Positions 1-10,764 of a stretch of 64,000 nt of DNA are shown here, piece by piece (position 1 is the stretch's first letter; the number at the start of each line of letters is the position of its first letter). Where the stretch lies: contig OZ020617.1 of the NCBI GenBank assembly GCA_963971575.1, positions 41,698,606 through 41,762,605 of the forward strand, read 5' to 3'. A model generated the notes under the pieces. The model saw nothing but the letters and a program-made list of their open reading frames with translations, did no database searches and was not told the origin of the DNA. The position numbers and the translations under genes are program-made. The DNA is from Liopterus haemorrhoidalis. Taxonomy: Eukaryota; Arthropoda; Insecta; Coleoptera; Dytiscidae.

Positions 1-274
1 GCTGTGACCGGAGTGATCCGGATCTGGATCGATGTCATGTTGAACTTCGCGAGAACTCGGCTTGTAATGTATTATCATAAAGTGTATTATTTCATCAATT
101 TGTAGGGCAGTTTATTTGAAACTAATAGGCTTAGTCTGTCAACCATATTATATAAAAATATTGCCCAAATCCCAGATGTCCGATTTATAAGTGCAATAAA
201 CATCGCCATAAACTTTACACTGGTTTAAAATACAGTAGCTACAATGTGAATTGTTTATTTCAAAAATGTTAGAT

Positions 275-520
275 AAGAGCCGGGGCTAAGCGACGTTCTA
301 CCTACGAACGAACGACGACCGACCTGTGTCTCGGAAACATGTTTCCAGTTCATATAATGCAAGAGCCGGCTCTAAGCTACGTTCTACCTACGAACGAACG
401 ACCGACCGACCTGTGTCTCGGAAACATATTTCCAGTTCATATAATGCAAGAGCCGGCTCTAAGCGACTTTCTACCTACGAACGAACGACCGACCTGTGTC
501 TCGGAAGCATGTTTACTTAA
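275..520. repeat. Tandem repeat, three units of 86-87 bp
   Basis: Three consecutive units start at 275, 361 and 448, each opening AAGAGCCGG and running through a run of ACGAACGA words to a GTGTCTCGGAA motif. The third unit is cut short near 520. Units differ by only a few substitutions. Short open frames crossing them are by-products of the repeat period being near a multiple of three. The array lies just inside a hAT-like end at 614, so it is probably internal to that element. Confidence 0.9.
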
Positions 521-614
521 CCGGATCACTAAGCCGGATCAATGAACCGGCTCAACAAACTGAACGACCTCCACTGATCCGGTTCCGCAAACTGAGCCGA
601 AATTCCCATCTCTA
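517..614. mobile_element. hAT-like non-autonomous element, right end
   Basis: The stretch is rich in CCGGATC/CCGGTTC words and ends in AATTCCCATCTCTA. Its reverse complement, TAGAGATGGGAATT, has the form of many insect hAT ends. The partner end is not seen and may lie before the window, so no target duplication can be checked. The call rests on the end motif alone. Confidence 0.4.
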
Positions 615-1080
615 ATCTACAAACCTTGCGCTTATGTCTGATCATAATAAACCGTTAGAAATGGCTCTACAAATAGACCTAACAATTAGTTATAGTTATT
701 GAGCGGGGGACAGAAAATTCAGTGGTGTAATGAGGGTAAATGGCAACTAGACAAGGCCCTATCTTTCTAATTGTCACCTTACATAATATTCCAAGAAAGG
801 AATACTACCATATACTTTTTTAATATTTATTTAAACATTTTTTGTAAACATTGACAGAATTAAAGATAAATAAGTTAAAGTAAATAGTGCAATATTATCG
901 GTGCTTACATATAGGTTTCTAACTTGGTCAGTGACAAAGAAGAGCGAACAAAAATTGCTAACATGTCAAAAAACCATGACAAGGTCTATCTTTAACATAT
1001 CTAACGTCAAATAATAATAAATCAAGAAACAAGAAACCGAACGGGAATGAATGTATAAGTGTATAAGTAAATGTAAAGAT
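615..1080. other. No recognisable feature
   Basis: AT-rich sequence without a supported reading frame, terminal repeat or RNA-like fold. Confidence 0.5.
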
Positions 1081-1084
1081 CAAA

Positions 1085-1768
1085 ATCTCTGAAATGATAA
1101 TGGGCTGCGCAAGTTGTGCGTTAAACAGACGATAGATGGACTAAGTGACAGAGTGGATATTTGGAGATGGAAATAGACGCCGGGGTAAACAGATTAAGCC
1201 GCATACAGATCAAATTCGCGACCTGTTCTGAAGAATGAAAAAGGTATCCTCAAGATGGGTCTGTTCACAATGGATCAAAAACGGAATTGCTTGACCATTT
1301 CGAATCAATGTTTCGACATGTACAATCAGAACCCAAGTGAGGGTTTGCGGCCATTGACCATATTTCCTAGCCATTGAGGAATCATGGATTCATCTTACCA
1401 GAAATTAAAGATCATTCAGAACCGTGGGATTCTCCTGACAAACGTGTTCCGAAGAAGGCAAAAAGGGTTCTCTCGGCCGGAAAGGTCATGGCCACGATTT
1501 TCTGGGCTTCGCAAGACAAAATCTTCATCCACAATTTGGAAAAGAGAAAAACGATCACAGGACAATTATACCCAGCGAGTTTTTTCTTTTTCCAAATATG
1601 AAGAAATTGCTCGCGGGAAAAAGATTCGAATCGAACGAAGTGATCATCGCTGAAACACAAACCTATTTTGCAGAGTTCGAGAAATCGTACTTTCTGGAAA
1701 GCTTAGAGAAGTTGAAATATCGTTGGGCAAAATATATCAAGCTAAAAGAAAACTATGTTGAAAAATAA
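1085..1768 (+). pseudogene. Fossil mariner transposase
   Basis: Degraded mariner (Tc1/mariner, IS630 superfamily) DDE transposase. In shifting frames one reads mariner landmarks in order: a stretch before the first catalytic Asp near 1285-1345, then PKKAK...SAGKVMATIFW at about 1450-1505, LEKRKTITGQ near 1535-1565, and a typical C-terminal tail (KSYFLESLEKLKYRW...YVEK-stop) ending at 1768. At least two frameshifts and several stops separate the pieces, and the catalytic Asp region is not intact. No terminal repeats were found. It is clearly dead, and its divergence suggests it is older than the mariners at 21.5 and 50.7 kb. Confidence 0.85.
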
Positions 1769-1769
1769 G

Positions 1770-3945
1770 TAGATAACATTTCGATACACAAAATCATTTC
1801 GAAAACACTGCCTTTTTAAACACCCGCAGTAAAATTTGTTTGTTGTTGAGTTGACCACAAGATAAAGATACGTTTTTTCGGTCTTTTTCTTTTCTTCGCG
1901 GTCGATTTCATTATAATGTTACATATTAATTATAATAAAACTGGCACAGGCAATTCGAATATCATCTTCTTCACTCGATGACATCGAAATTTTGCTACAG
2001 CTATTCTGAATGCCGAACTAAGCGAATTTATCCCGTACAACATGGCGAACATGGCTTCATTATTCATAACATTGGTGTGGACGATGAGTTCGCTAACTGC
2101 TCACGAACTGCAATGCAACTTAAGACTTAAGGTCGAAAAATAGATCTGCTCTGGACAAGAAAAACACAAGATAGGAAATATTGATCGCTGATGGAAGAGG
2201 TCTTTGCTCTTAATGGGCTTATTATCATTATGTAAATACAAAAATATTTTTCAACAAGTCTTCCCCCCAAGATTGACGATCAGTGGATGAACGAGAGCAA
2301 TAATCAGTCCCCAGAGTATTGTACAGCGGAAGAAGATAAAACATCTTAGAGCAGCTTATCAGATCCGATGCGATTTGTACAATACCCCCGCATTGTTCCA
2401 TAAAAAGTCCCTATTTTATGGGACGGTTTACAATGCGGGATAAATATCTCAAATCCGGAACTGTCCCGCATAATCTAGGACGTGTGGCCACTTTAACAAC
2501 GGGTGTGAACTCCAGATTGTGCAAAACGAACAATCTTCGTGAAGGCTCCTTCCCGGTTCCGGAAGGTAATCACTGTTGAAAATTTTAATTATTTCAGACA
2601 TATGATCTATGATATAAAACTAGCTAGATTAAAAGTGTTATCATTTACCCAAAATAAAATTGGAAACCTGGTATTTTTAAAGGACTAAACATTTAGTCAG
2701 TAAAAATAAAACATTCATACTTAAAATCTTTATTGAAGAGATACATTCTTCAGTATGGTTTTATAAAATGTGATATTTTCTGAGGGACGTGCAAAATAAA
2801 ATGTAATTATTTACTCTGAAATAAAACTACATTTGAGCGGAAATAGATATTTTATGCACCAGAATGAATTATAAGATACATATGTCATACTACATATCTT
2901 TTAAATTAACAACCATATCCTGTTCCATCTACCCACTATTTAGTACAGTCATTAATATCTCAAATATATTGGACTAAACCACTATGATTGATCATAGAAA
3001 TAATAAACTATATTTTTTGAATGGCAAGAGATTAACGTATTTACGCTTTGCAGGCGATATAATACGATAACCTTGCGGGATATGAACCGTAACACATGAA
3101 TATACCAAAAAAATAGTAGAGTTACAGATATTGTTCAAGCGGTGGCAAGGCGAAAATGGAACGGGGCTAAACAAATCATCAGAAGAACAAATGAAATCCT
3201 TTGACATTGAAACTTTCCTTCAATATTGTATTTATAATACTAGATACTAATTTCAACTGCTAAGCAGCCTTCATCAGTAGCATGTAAAAAATATTTAACG
3301 GTTCCATCGTTGCTTAAGCACCCGTTGTACTACGCATGTCAAAAAACAAAAGTGAAATGTTGCTGGGTAAATTTGAAGGAGATGTAAACGCGTTTTTTCT
3401 TATATTCCTACCGTAATACATGCTAACTAGATGGTGTCAATTCAGAATACAACACAGCACCAACTGCTTACATTGAACGCCTGCGCCTTTGCGAATCCCC
3501 CAACGCAATTTAAGTTTGTTTCCATAAGAAACAGCAGGTTGCGGGCTGCCTGCAACTTAGTATGCCAGTAATCGTATTACTGTGAGTAAACATCATTTTT
3601 ATTTCGTAAAAATGAATTATGTGCTCTGTATAATAACGGAGCAATTTTTTAGCAGGTCTTCCATCGATAAGGTTGAATCAAAAGACTTGAAAGGCCTATT
3701 CCAAATTTAAACAAAAAGCAATTCGTCTCCAGTAAAAAAAAAAAAAACCTTGAATAGAACATTTATAATAAACATACGTGGATTTGTGGTTGTTACATCA
3801 CAAAAACAAAAATGCATATTTTGTTTCTCTTGTTTGTTATTTGGAGAAAAGTAAGGCAGAATGTTGGAGAGTCTGAAAGTTAATTAATTTTTATTTCATT
3901 ATAAGCAATCTTGTACAAAAAATAAATTTGTATCTAGAAAATGTA
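1770..3945. other. Mostly unannotated AT-rich DNA
   Basis: No gene supported. The open frame at 2992-3207 (minus) has no recognisable composition or motif. Near 2380-2480 there are repeated GCGGGA/TCCCGC words resembling part of a non-autonomous DNA transposon, but no matched ends were found. Confidence 0.4.
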
Positions 3946-3955
3946 TACCGTATTA

Positions 3956-4286
3956 TAGTGCGTTCGAAGGTGAGTTTGCAGTACAGGGCATATTGAGTAG
4001 TTCTTTTTCATACTCTCTAATGGATTTACACAATGACGCTATCCTTTTCTTACTTGTCGACGTTGACAGCTCTAAAACGCGCTGATCTGAGAAGACGCAG
4101 TATTCTACAAATGGCCATTTGTTTTTCGTTGAGTGTTATTTTGAGTTTTATAACAGTTGATTTTTGTAAATCATAGGAGTTTGTCATATTATTATAATTG
4201 ACACATTTGACACTTTTACAACATTTGGCAACACCGCTCCCATTTGCTATAAGAGCTATACTGCAAACTCACCTTTGAACGCACTA
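3956..4286. mobile_element. 331 bp MITE with TA target duplication
   Basis: Ends TAGTGCGTTCGAAGGTGAGT and the inverted TAGTGCGTTCAAAGGTGAGT agree for about 30 bp with one or two mismatches. TA lies outside both ends (3954-3955, 4287-4288). Removing the element and one TA restores the Tigger-like terminal repeat, an internal proof of the boundaries. No coding capacity; a Tc1/mariner-type transposase probably mobilised it. Confidence 0.9.
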
Positions 4287-4440
4287 TAGCCTGAATATAA
4301 CGTGATATGTTTTGACTAATTATTTTCTGTGGAAAAATTGACTTGCGCTAAATTCGAGGACTAGGTAATGGAATGTAATATAAACAACCCTTCTTAGTAG
4401 TACGCCACCGCCTCCGCACCACCATAAGAAAGCTAAAAAA

Positions 4441-4995
4441 ACGGTCTTAGTGAAGTCAACTGGTTACGATAAGTCCAGAATTACTGTTATGCTTGCCGTT
4501 ACTTCTGACGAACAGAATTTTTCGGGCCCAAGAAAAAAGTTTGGTGACTGAGGAATTGGTATTAGAGTGGTTTAATTTGACATGGGGAAAACGACCAGGT
4601 TCTCTGAAAAAATCTCGCTCCTTGATACATTTCGAGGCCACCTTACGTCAGGTATTAAGGAAAAAATTCAGGCACTGAACTCCGATCATACCAGGTGGTA
4701 TGTCGTCTCAGTTGCAAGTCTTGGATGTAGTGGTCAATAAACCATTTAAAGTCAACTTATGAAAAGAATACAACAATTGGATATTGTTTATATAAGGAAA
4801 ATCACCCAATGAGACCTTCAAGAAAAATAAAGAAATCCTCAGTCTCACTTTTAGGAGCATGGATTGCGACCGCTTGGCAGAAGATTGAACCTGAATCGAT
4901 AGTGAAGGTTTTAAGAAATACTGCATTTCCAATAATTTAAATGGGTCTGAAGATGACACTTTGTGGAAGACTAAAAGCGTGAACGAGCATACTGA
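4441..4995 (+). pseudogene. Tigger/Jerky-like DDE transposase fragment
   Basis: Reading across several frameshifts gives the C-terminal half of a pogo/Tigger (CENP-B/Jerky-like) transposase: VKSTGYDKSRITVMLAVTSD, a segment ending EWFNLTWGKRPGSL, LDTFRGHLT around the second catalytic Asp, IPGGMSSQLQVLDVVVNKPF (the third catalytic Asp region), then NGSEDDTLW-like residues near 4935. The helix-turn-helix/CENP-B DNA-binding half is absent. At least four frameshifts make it non-functional. It lies between the TIRs of the element listed above. Confidence 0.85.
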
Positions 4996-5099
4996 CGATA
5001 CCGAAGCGATTTTCGGATTATTTTTTTTCTAAATATCTTCATGAAAAAATTCGGTGTTGCGTTAGATTCGGGGTCGCGTTATATTCGGGCAAATACGGT

Positions 5100-5910
5100 A
5101 GTTAGTAACTTTTAACTTATATAACTATTGCACCTAAACATATTTTTACAGCACGAGCCGCCATAATTTAATTTCTTTTTTGTAGGTCTTTTTGAGACCT
5201 CACCAGCAGTTAAAGGTATCCAGAGGGTCTATTCTGTAACTTGTCGACAGTCATTTGCATACTGTCTTGTCACCTATGCACACTGCACTCCGTAGACTGT
5301 CCCTTATGTGATGTTGTATTCGACATTACCGAAAATAAGTGGAGCCATTTAGAAATTAAGAAATATTGTAATCAGCTAGGATAGAGTTGTAACAAAGGGT
5401 TATTTTGAATAGTTATTCTTACAAAATATTAATAACAATTTCGAAAATTTATCGAATTCCTTCCAGAATATTGACTGTTGACCTTGGATGCCAATTATAA
5501 AAAAATATATATAAATATATTTTTCTCATTAAATTATCTAAACTTGTCTTCTCCACTTTCAGTTCATATAACAAATCATAAAATATAATCCATACGCCTT
5601 AACAAAAATATTTCACGTAAAATACAACAAGTAGGTATATATATTTCTATATATGAAACACATTTTATATCACAGTAACCTTCAAATATATTCAAACGTA
5701 TGTAAACAAGTACAAATGTCAAAAAAAAAACAATATCACTTTTCAAAAAGGACACGGTCCTATGTCTCCTCCCAAAAGCGACACAATACAGTTAAAAGTG
5801 CACTATCGATAAGTTACAGAATTCCAACATGAGTTGAAAATCGGAACTTTCAACAGGATACTCGAAAAACAATTGTCGAAAAGCTTACAGAATAAACCTC
5901 CTGGACGTTA
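5100..5910. other. No recognisable feature
   Basis: AT-rich DNA with no supported open frame or paired ends. A GTCTTTTTGAGACC mini-hairpin near 5188 is the only local structure seen. Confidence 0.4.
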
Positions 5911-6431
5911 ATTTTTAGGGTTTTGTAGGTATGACCAAAAAACCCTTATACCGTCATTTTGTCGTCTGTCTGTCTGTCTGTTCGGTAAAAATTGTAGCCA
6001 AACGGCTAAACCTAGAGAGTTGAAATTTGGCATGCTTATACAACTCTTTGACCCGCACATAGGAAAAATACTAAAACATCTAAAAAACATATCCCCCTAA
6101 AAATATAATCAAATATGTGCTCATCGAAAAAAAAAAATATTTTTTTATAATTCTGAGTAGGGTATCAAATGAAAGCCCTTGGTACGTGGATTAACGATCA
6201 AATTTTTATTTTTGCAAAATAAATTATTTTGAAGCGATTTTTGCCAAAATTGTGCAAAAAATTTTTTGTCCAATTTTGTAGCTCAGAATGGTTTAAACTA
6301 AAAATCTGAAAAAAATCTAAGTAATGTACATTGGTGTGAACCGGAATAGTTCAACAGGAATTTTTGATCAGATTAGGTTTTTGGAAAAAAACGCATTTTT
6401 TGTGATTTTTGGCTAATAATGTACACAAGTT

Positions 6432-6720
6432 TTAGCTTTGTAACAAGCTTTCTGTTTCTATGGTGAATTGAAGATTGTTATGGAACGAATTGAAAGTCTC
6501 TAGGGTAGTGTCTATTTGGTTGGAGGGTATGGCTAATATGGTGTCATCTACATAATATTTAATAAAGGGTATGTTAAAGGGTAATTTTTTAACTACGGTA
6601 TTAATTAGTTGATTAACTACTAAGTTAGCTAATACTGGGGATGAAGGGGCTCCCATAGCTGTACCGAACAATTGTTTATAGTATTGGTCCTTATAAAATC
6701 CATTAGTTTGTTGTACTTTT
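6432..6720 (-). pseudogene. Penelope-like element reverse transcriptase fragment
   Basis: The minus strand reads QTNGFYKDQYYKQLFGTAMG, then APSSPVLANLVVNQL and, after about 25 residues, YYVDDTILAIP. The G-T-x-M-G-x-P-x-SP-x-L-A block followed by YVDD is the RT motif 4-5 region of Penelope-like retroelements. Only about 90 residues survive; fingers, thumb and the GIY-YIG nuclease are absent, and an in-frame stop lies just upstream. It sits inside Helentron-like copy A, replacing the tRNA-like module. Confidence 0.8.
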
Positions 6721-6762
6721 TAAGTCTGTATGTTCTTATTGTGTATATACAACAATAAATAA
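6694..6762. repeat. 69 bp direct repeat, unit 1
   Basis: Differs from 7232-7300 by a single base. Its start overlaps the first readable Penelope RT codons, so the repeat is probably an end or junction piece of that retroelement. The pair brackets the right half of Helentron-like copy A. Confidence 0.85.
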
Positions 6763-7231
6763 CTTTTTTATTTATTTCTACACCTGTCCGACTCCCATAA
6801 ACTTAACTATTATATATATATATATATATATTTTTTTTTTAAATTTCTATATTGTTTAAATTATTTTTTCAAAATTCTAATTATATTTTGGCAAATGTTG
6901 CATTTAATTTTTAAAAGCGTAAATTTAATAGCCAGTGGAAATTGTTAAAATTTGTTTTCGCATCCAAAATAATCATCATTCACTTACTAAATACCTGCAA
7001 AACCCTGAAATGTGTGAAAATTCACACTTCACATCAATTTTTTTAATAAATTTTAGTTTTCATTTTGAATCATTTATATATGAGACCCTAAAGTCACACT
7101 ATCTTTAAGATCCTTCATCATTACCACATATTTTTGGAACATTATAATTCAATTTATATAATTTTCCCGTAACAAGCACATTGTCTTAACATACATCCGT
7201 TCTAGAATGCACCAGTTCCAAGAACATAAAT

Positions 7232-7300
7232 TAAAACCCATTAGTTTGTTGTACTTTTTAAGTCTGTATGTTCTTATTGTGTATATACAACAATAAATAA
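7232..7300. repeat. 69 bp direct repeat, unit 2
   Basis: Second unit of the repeat at 6694-6762, 538 bp downstream, ending in ATACAACAATAAATAA. No RT codons follow it here. See unit 1 for the likely Penelope-related origin. Confidence 0.85.
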
Positions 7301-8025
7301 GACATTACTTGATGTATCTCAAGGTAACTGGCGCGGCTACATTCAAGTTTCGTCAGCTGTATCGCAATTATTCGTATCTCTGTCTTTCTTTAGCGTTGGT
7401 AGGCGTTGATGAAATTTAGTTCCATTGCCAAGGCTAGACTTGAACACGTCACCCCGAGTCTCATGAGATTTCGTGTCTGGTTTATGTTTTGTTAAACACT
7501 TGAATGGAGTACTGGAATTTCTTTTAGGATAACTTTTTATATGATTACTTTTGGTAAAAACAAGAGAATTCTTTTAGTTTGGTTACATTTTCATTTGTTT
7601 CAAACTTTCAACGGGGCTAGAATAAATTAGATACGCAATCCTAAAGGAAATTGGACAAATAGAAGAGAGGTCATTGAAAAAGTTAAGTGAAGTGAGGAGA
7701 GGGGTACGATTAAAAAAATAAAGTGAATACGGGAGCTTGGGATTTAAAATATTTTGTGTTCGAACATAGATCCACCCATCTTTCGAAATTGTGTAAAATA
7801 TTCTAGCTAGTCTTCTGTCTATGATTTTATAGTCTGTAAATTCTACGGCGATAATTTCAACTCGAAGACCTCTTATTTACTGGATGCAGCATAAGTCGCA
7901 AAAAAAAAACCGTTACCATCTTGTATAAACGTAACATTAAAATTGTTTCCTGAAGTATGATACGTCTTTCTGGACAAATGCAGATTACAAATATATATTC
8001 AGAAATTTTCTATTACCCTCAATAA
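7301..8025. other. No recognisable feature
   Basis: No coding frame or matched termini. A short CAAAAAAAAAACCG run near 7897 is low complexity. Confidence 0.4.
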
Positions 8026-8092
8026 ATAATTTATGTGAAGTGTGAATTTTCACACATTTCAGGGTTTTGTGGGTATTTAATAAGTGTAAGAA
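8026..8092 (-). mobile_element. Helentron-like 3' end remnant
   Basis: ATGTGAAGTGTGAATTTTCA followed by CACATTTCAGGGTTTTGT is the reverse complement of the 3' terminus of the Helentron-like family. Only this terminal block and the next few bases (TATTTAATAAGTG) are recognisable. It lies about 50 bp before the intact 5' end of copy B in opposite orientation. Confidence 0.75.
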
Positions 8093-8143
8093 GCCAACAT
8101 AATACTGGATCTCTAGGTATATTTATCACACCCAAATCAACAG

Positions 8144-9188
8144 TTTTTAGCATTTTGTAGGTATGACCAAAAAACCCTTATACCGTCATTTTGTCGTCTG
8201 TCTGTCTGTTCGGTAAAAATTGTAGCCAAACGGCTAAACCTAGAGAGTTGAAATTTGGCATGCTTATACAACTCTTTGACCCGCACATAGGAAAAATAGT
8301 AAAACATCTAAAAAACATATCCCCCTAAAAATATAAACAAATATGTGCTCATCGAAAATAAAAATATTTTTTTATAATTCTGAGTATGGTATCAAATGAA
8401 AGCCCTTGGTACGTGGATTAACGATCAAATTTTTATTTTTGCAAAATAAATTATTTTGAAGCGATTTTTGCCAAAACTGTGCAAATAAAAGTTTGTCCCA
8501 CACTCTGTAGCCCAGATGGTTTAAACTAAAAATCTGAAAAAATTCTAAGTAATGTACATTGGTGTAAACCGGAATAGTACAACAGGAATTTTTGATCAGA
8601 TTATGTTTTTGGAAAAAAGCGCATTTTTTGTGTTTTTTTGCTAATAATGTACACAAGTTATAGCTTTTTAACACGCTCGAATGGAAGGCTTATCCTGGTG
8701 TAGTGGTACTGACCCTGGCTTTTTCACCCAACTAAGTCAGTTCGATCCCCACGAGAAGAGACAATATTTTTTTTGTTTTTTTTTTTACATTTTTGTTTAA
8801 ATTATTTTTTCAAAATTCTAGTTATATTTTGGCAAATATTGCATTTAATTTTTAAAAGCGTAAATTTAATAACCAGTGCAAATTGTTGAAATTATAATTA
8901 AATTCTGTTTCAATGTACATAAAATCAGAGGGGCGGAGCTTATAACAACCAATGAAAGCCATAGGCGCAATTTTCAAAATTTTAAAGAACCTTGCTATAT
9001 ATAAAAAAAAAAAAATACTGCACATATTTAGAAACCTAAATAATGGTATTAGGCGTTAGAATTAAAATTAACAAAAAAAAAAAAAATTAATATAAAATTT
9101 GTTTTGGCATCCCAAATAATCATCATTCACTTACTAAATATCTGCAAAACCCTGAAATGTGTGAAAATTCACACTTCACATCAATTTT
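8144..9188 (+). mobile_element. Helentron/DINE-like non-autonomous element, copy B
   Basis: About 1,045 bp with both ends: 5' TTTTTAGCATTTTGTAGGTA (one variant base in the hairpin stem), (GTCT)n, the TAGCCAAACGGCTA hairpin; 3' TCTGCAAAACCCTGAAATGT and the GTGTGAAAATTCACAC hairpin. The middle holds a tRNA-like module (8689-8759). The open frame at 8372-8674 (minus) recurs, garbled, in every copy and has no protein-like features, so it is not a gene. Confidence 0.8.
8689..8759 (+). other. tRNA-like module (Pol III A/B boxes) inside copy B
   Basis: TGGTGTAGTGG at 8696-8706 fits the box A consensus TRGYNNARNNG at every position. AGTTCGATCCC at 8739-8749 fits box B GGTTCGANTCC at 9 of 11. Spacing is tRNA-like. 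Acceptor and T stems pair only partly, so this is a tRNA-derived head rather than a functional tRNA. It is followed by a T-rich tract and then by sequence common to all copies. Confidence 0.6.
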
Positions 9189-9384
9189 TTTAATAATCAC
9201 TTTTATTCGTTATTTGAGAATTTAGAGCTTCCATTTATTTTTTTTAAACAAAATTTAAATAATTTACCAAATATCTTTGCATTTGCTTCGTTTTCAAGTC
9301 CTCATTAGATTAATAAGAAATATTTTACAGTGTAGAGTGTAGTGTGGTGTGGTGTGAGTAACTCAGTTCGCAACTACTAAAAAA

Positions 9385-10277
9385 AAAATATTATTTTTTA
9401 ATATTTTTAATTTAAAAAAAATACACGCACATTCTTAGCTATAAATTCAAAAATCCATAAAATTTATTAGCCATAATTTAACCATGAATTAAAAACATAA
9501 TTAATTTTGTCAAAAACACAAAAACTGCCATATTTTTCAAACACACAATCTGATCAAAAATTCCTCTCGTACGATTCCGGCTCAGATCAATATACATTAC
9601 CTATAATTTTTTCAGATTTTTAGTTTAACCCCTTTGGGTAAAAGGGTGGACAAGAACTTTTTTTTAGCACATTTTTGGCTAAAATCGTGTTTGTCTATTT
9701 ATAGTTCCTTAATCTACGTCTTAAGAGCTTTCTTTTGATACCACACAATAAATTTTTTTTAAATATTTTTGTTTTATTAACGTGAAAAAATAATCGACAA
9801 TTTTCGAAAAACTTTTCTGATCAAAAATTCCTGTTGAACTATTCTGGTTCCCATCAATGTTTATTACGGAGATTTTTTTCAGATTTTTAGGTCAGCCCCT
9901 CTGGGAGAATAGAGTGAGGGACAAAAGTTTTTTGACAACTTTTTGGCAAAAATCCCATAAAAAAAATTGATTTTTCAAAAATAAAAATTTGCATAGTGAT
10001 CAACGGATTAAGAGCTTTCATTTGATATGCCACTGACAAATTAAAAAATATTTTTTTTTTATTAAATATTTGTATTTATATTTATCTCGAGATGTGTTTT
10101 TTTTTAACGTTCAGTATTTTTCCTATATGTTGGTCAAAGAGTTGTATAAGTATGCCAAATTTCAACTTTGTATGTTAAGCCGTTTGGCTACAATTTCTAA
10201 CGTACAGACAGACAAACAGACACATGAGTGACGTTATAAGGGTTTTTTGGTAGTTATACCTATAAAACTTTAAAAAG
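9385..10277 (-). mobile_element. Helentron-like element, older diverged copy G
   Basis: Reverse orientation. Its 5' end lies at 10277 (TTTTAAAGTTTTATAGGTAT in reverse) with a short GACA block and the GCCGTTTGGC hairpin. Two blocks resembling CTGATCAAAAATTCCT recur at about 9545 and 9815. It aligns best with copy H at 41.0 kb, forming a separate, more diverged subfamily. The 3' hairpin end is not recognisable. Confidence 0.6.
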
Positions 10278-10377
10278 AAATAAGCAATTAGGTATACTAA
10301 ATATTTATTCATATAATAAACAAGTTACATAAAAATATTAAGAAATATCAATTATAAAATGTTTTGGTGACTGATTT

Positions 10378-10720
10378 CTATTTGTAATTAGCTTTAGGTA
10401 CGTTTCTAACAATCTGCCGGCATATTAGCGCTCCATTTCTTCTTGAACCATTTTTCCAAGTGGGCAATGTCTTAATGGAAATGTTCCCCGTGTTCATCGC
10501 TAACAGCTTCGAGATTTTTAGGGAAGAAATCCAAATGGGAATATAAAAATTAATCTTTAGTAACATGTTACGCCCCAGTGCTTCATATAACAGAAGTCCT
10601 TTTACGATATCACGGTACTTCTGTTTCCATGGTTCCCAAAAAATTTCTCCAAACATTTTTAAATTCCGTCCAAGCAGCCAGTTCAGTTGTATTTATAGTG
10701 GAATTGTGTGGTATGTCACG
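10378..10720 (-). pseudogene. Relic of a widespread arthropod TE-encoded protein
   Basis: On the minus strand, across frameshifts, one reads AAWTEFKNVWRNFLG, then a segment with MLLKINF and SHLDFFPKNLEAVSDEHGEH, then DIAHLEKWFKKKWSANM. From memory this block (SHLDFFP.NLGAVSDEHGE and its MEKR.QGKWS continuation) is found in many repeated, TE-linked arthropod proteins of unknown biochemical role; I cannot name the superfamily confidently. Stops replace the C-terminal residues. It abuts the DD41D relic upstream on the same strand. Confidence 0.55.
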
Positions 10721-10764
10721 TAATTTCGAAAATAATTCTGTAAACAATGTATACAAAAACATAT

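Larger units (their letters stand above)
3948..5098 (+). mobile_element. Tigger/pogo-like DNA transposon, internally deleted and interrupted
   Basis: Left end CCGTATTAGCCTGAATATAA (read across the inserted MITE) matches the reverse complement of the right end, CCGTATTTGCCCGAATATAA, with two differences. Both ends are flanked by TA (3946-3947 and 5099-5100), the target duplication used by this superfamily. Without the MITE only about 820 bp remain, much less than an autonomous Tigger, and the interior is a truncated transposase. Confidence 0.85.
5912..7040 (+). mobile_element. Helentron/DINE-like non-autonomous element, copy A
   Basis: Starts TTTTTAGGGTTTTGTAGGTA with a hairpin (AGGGTTTT pairing AAAACCCT), then a short (GTCT)n block and a conserved TAGCCAAACGGCTA hairpin. 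It ends ATACCTGCAAAACCCT (inverse of the 5' motif), a GTGTGAAAATTCACAC hairpin and ACTTCACATCAATTTTTTT. Asymmetric sub-terminal inverted repeats, an internal microsatellite, a 3' hairpin and T-rich flanks are the plan of Helentron-associated elements such as DINE-1/mini-me; that classification is inference. At the slot where other copies hold a tRNA-like module, this copy has a Penelope-like RT fragment and a TA-repeat. Confidence 0.75.

Noticed and set aside
8372..8674. Open frames (60-100 aa) in the Helentron-like copies, e.g. minus 8372-8674, plus 39274-39552, minus 45276-45530
   Set aside because: They recur because the DNA repeat recurs, read in different frames and strands in different copies, cross the GTCT/GACA tract, and lack conserved protein-like change or start context.
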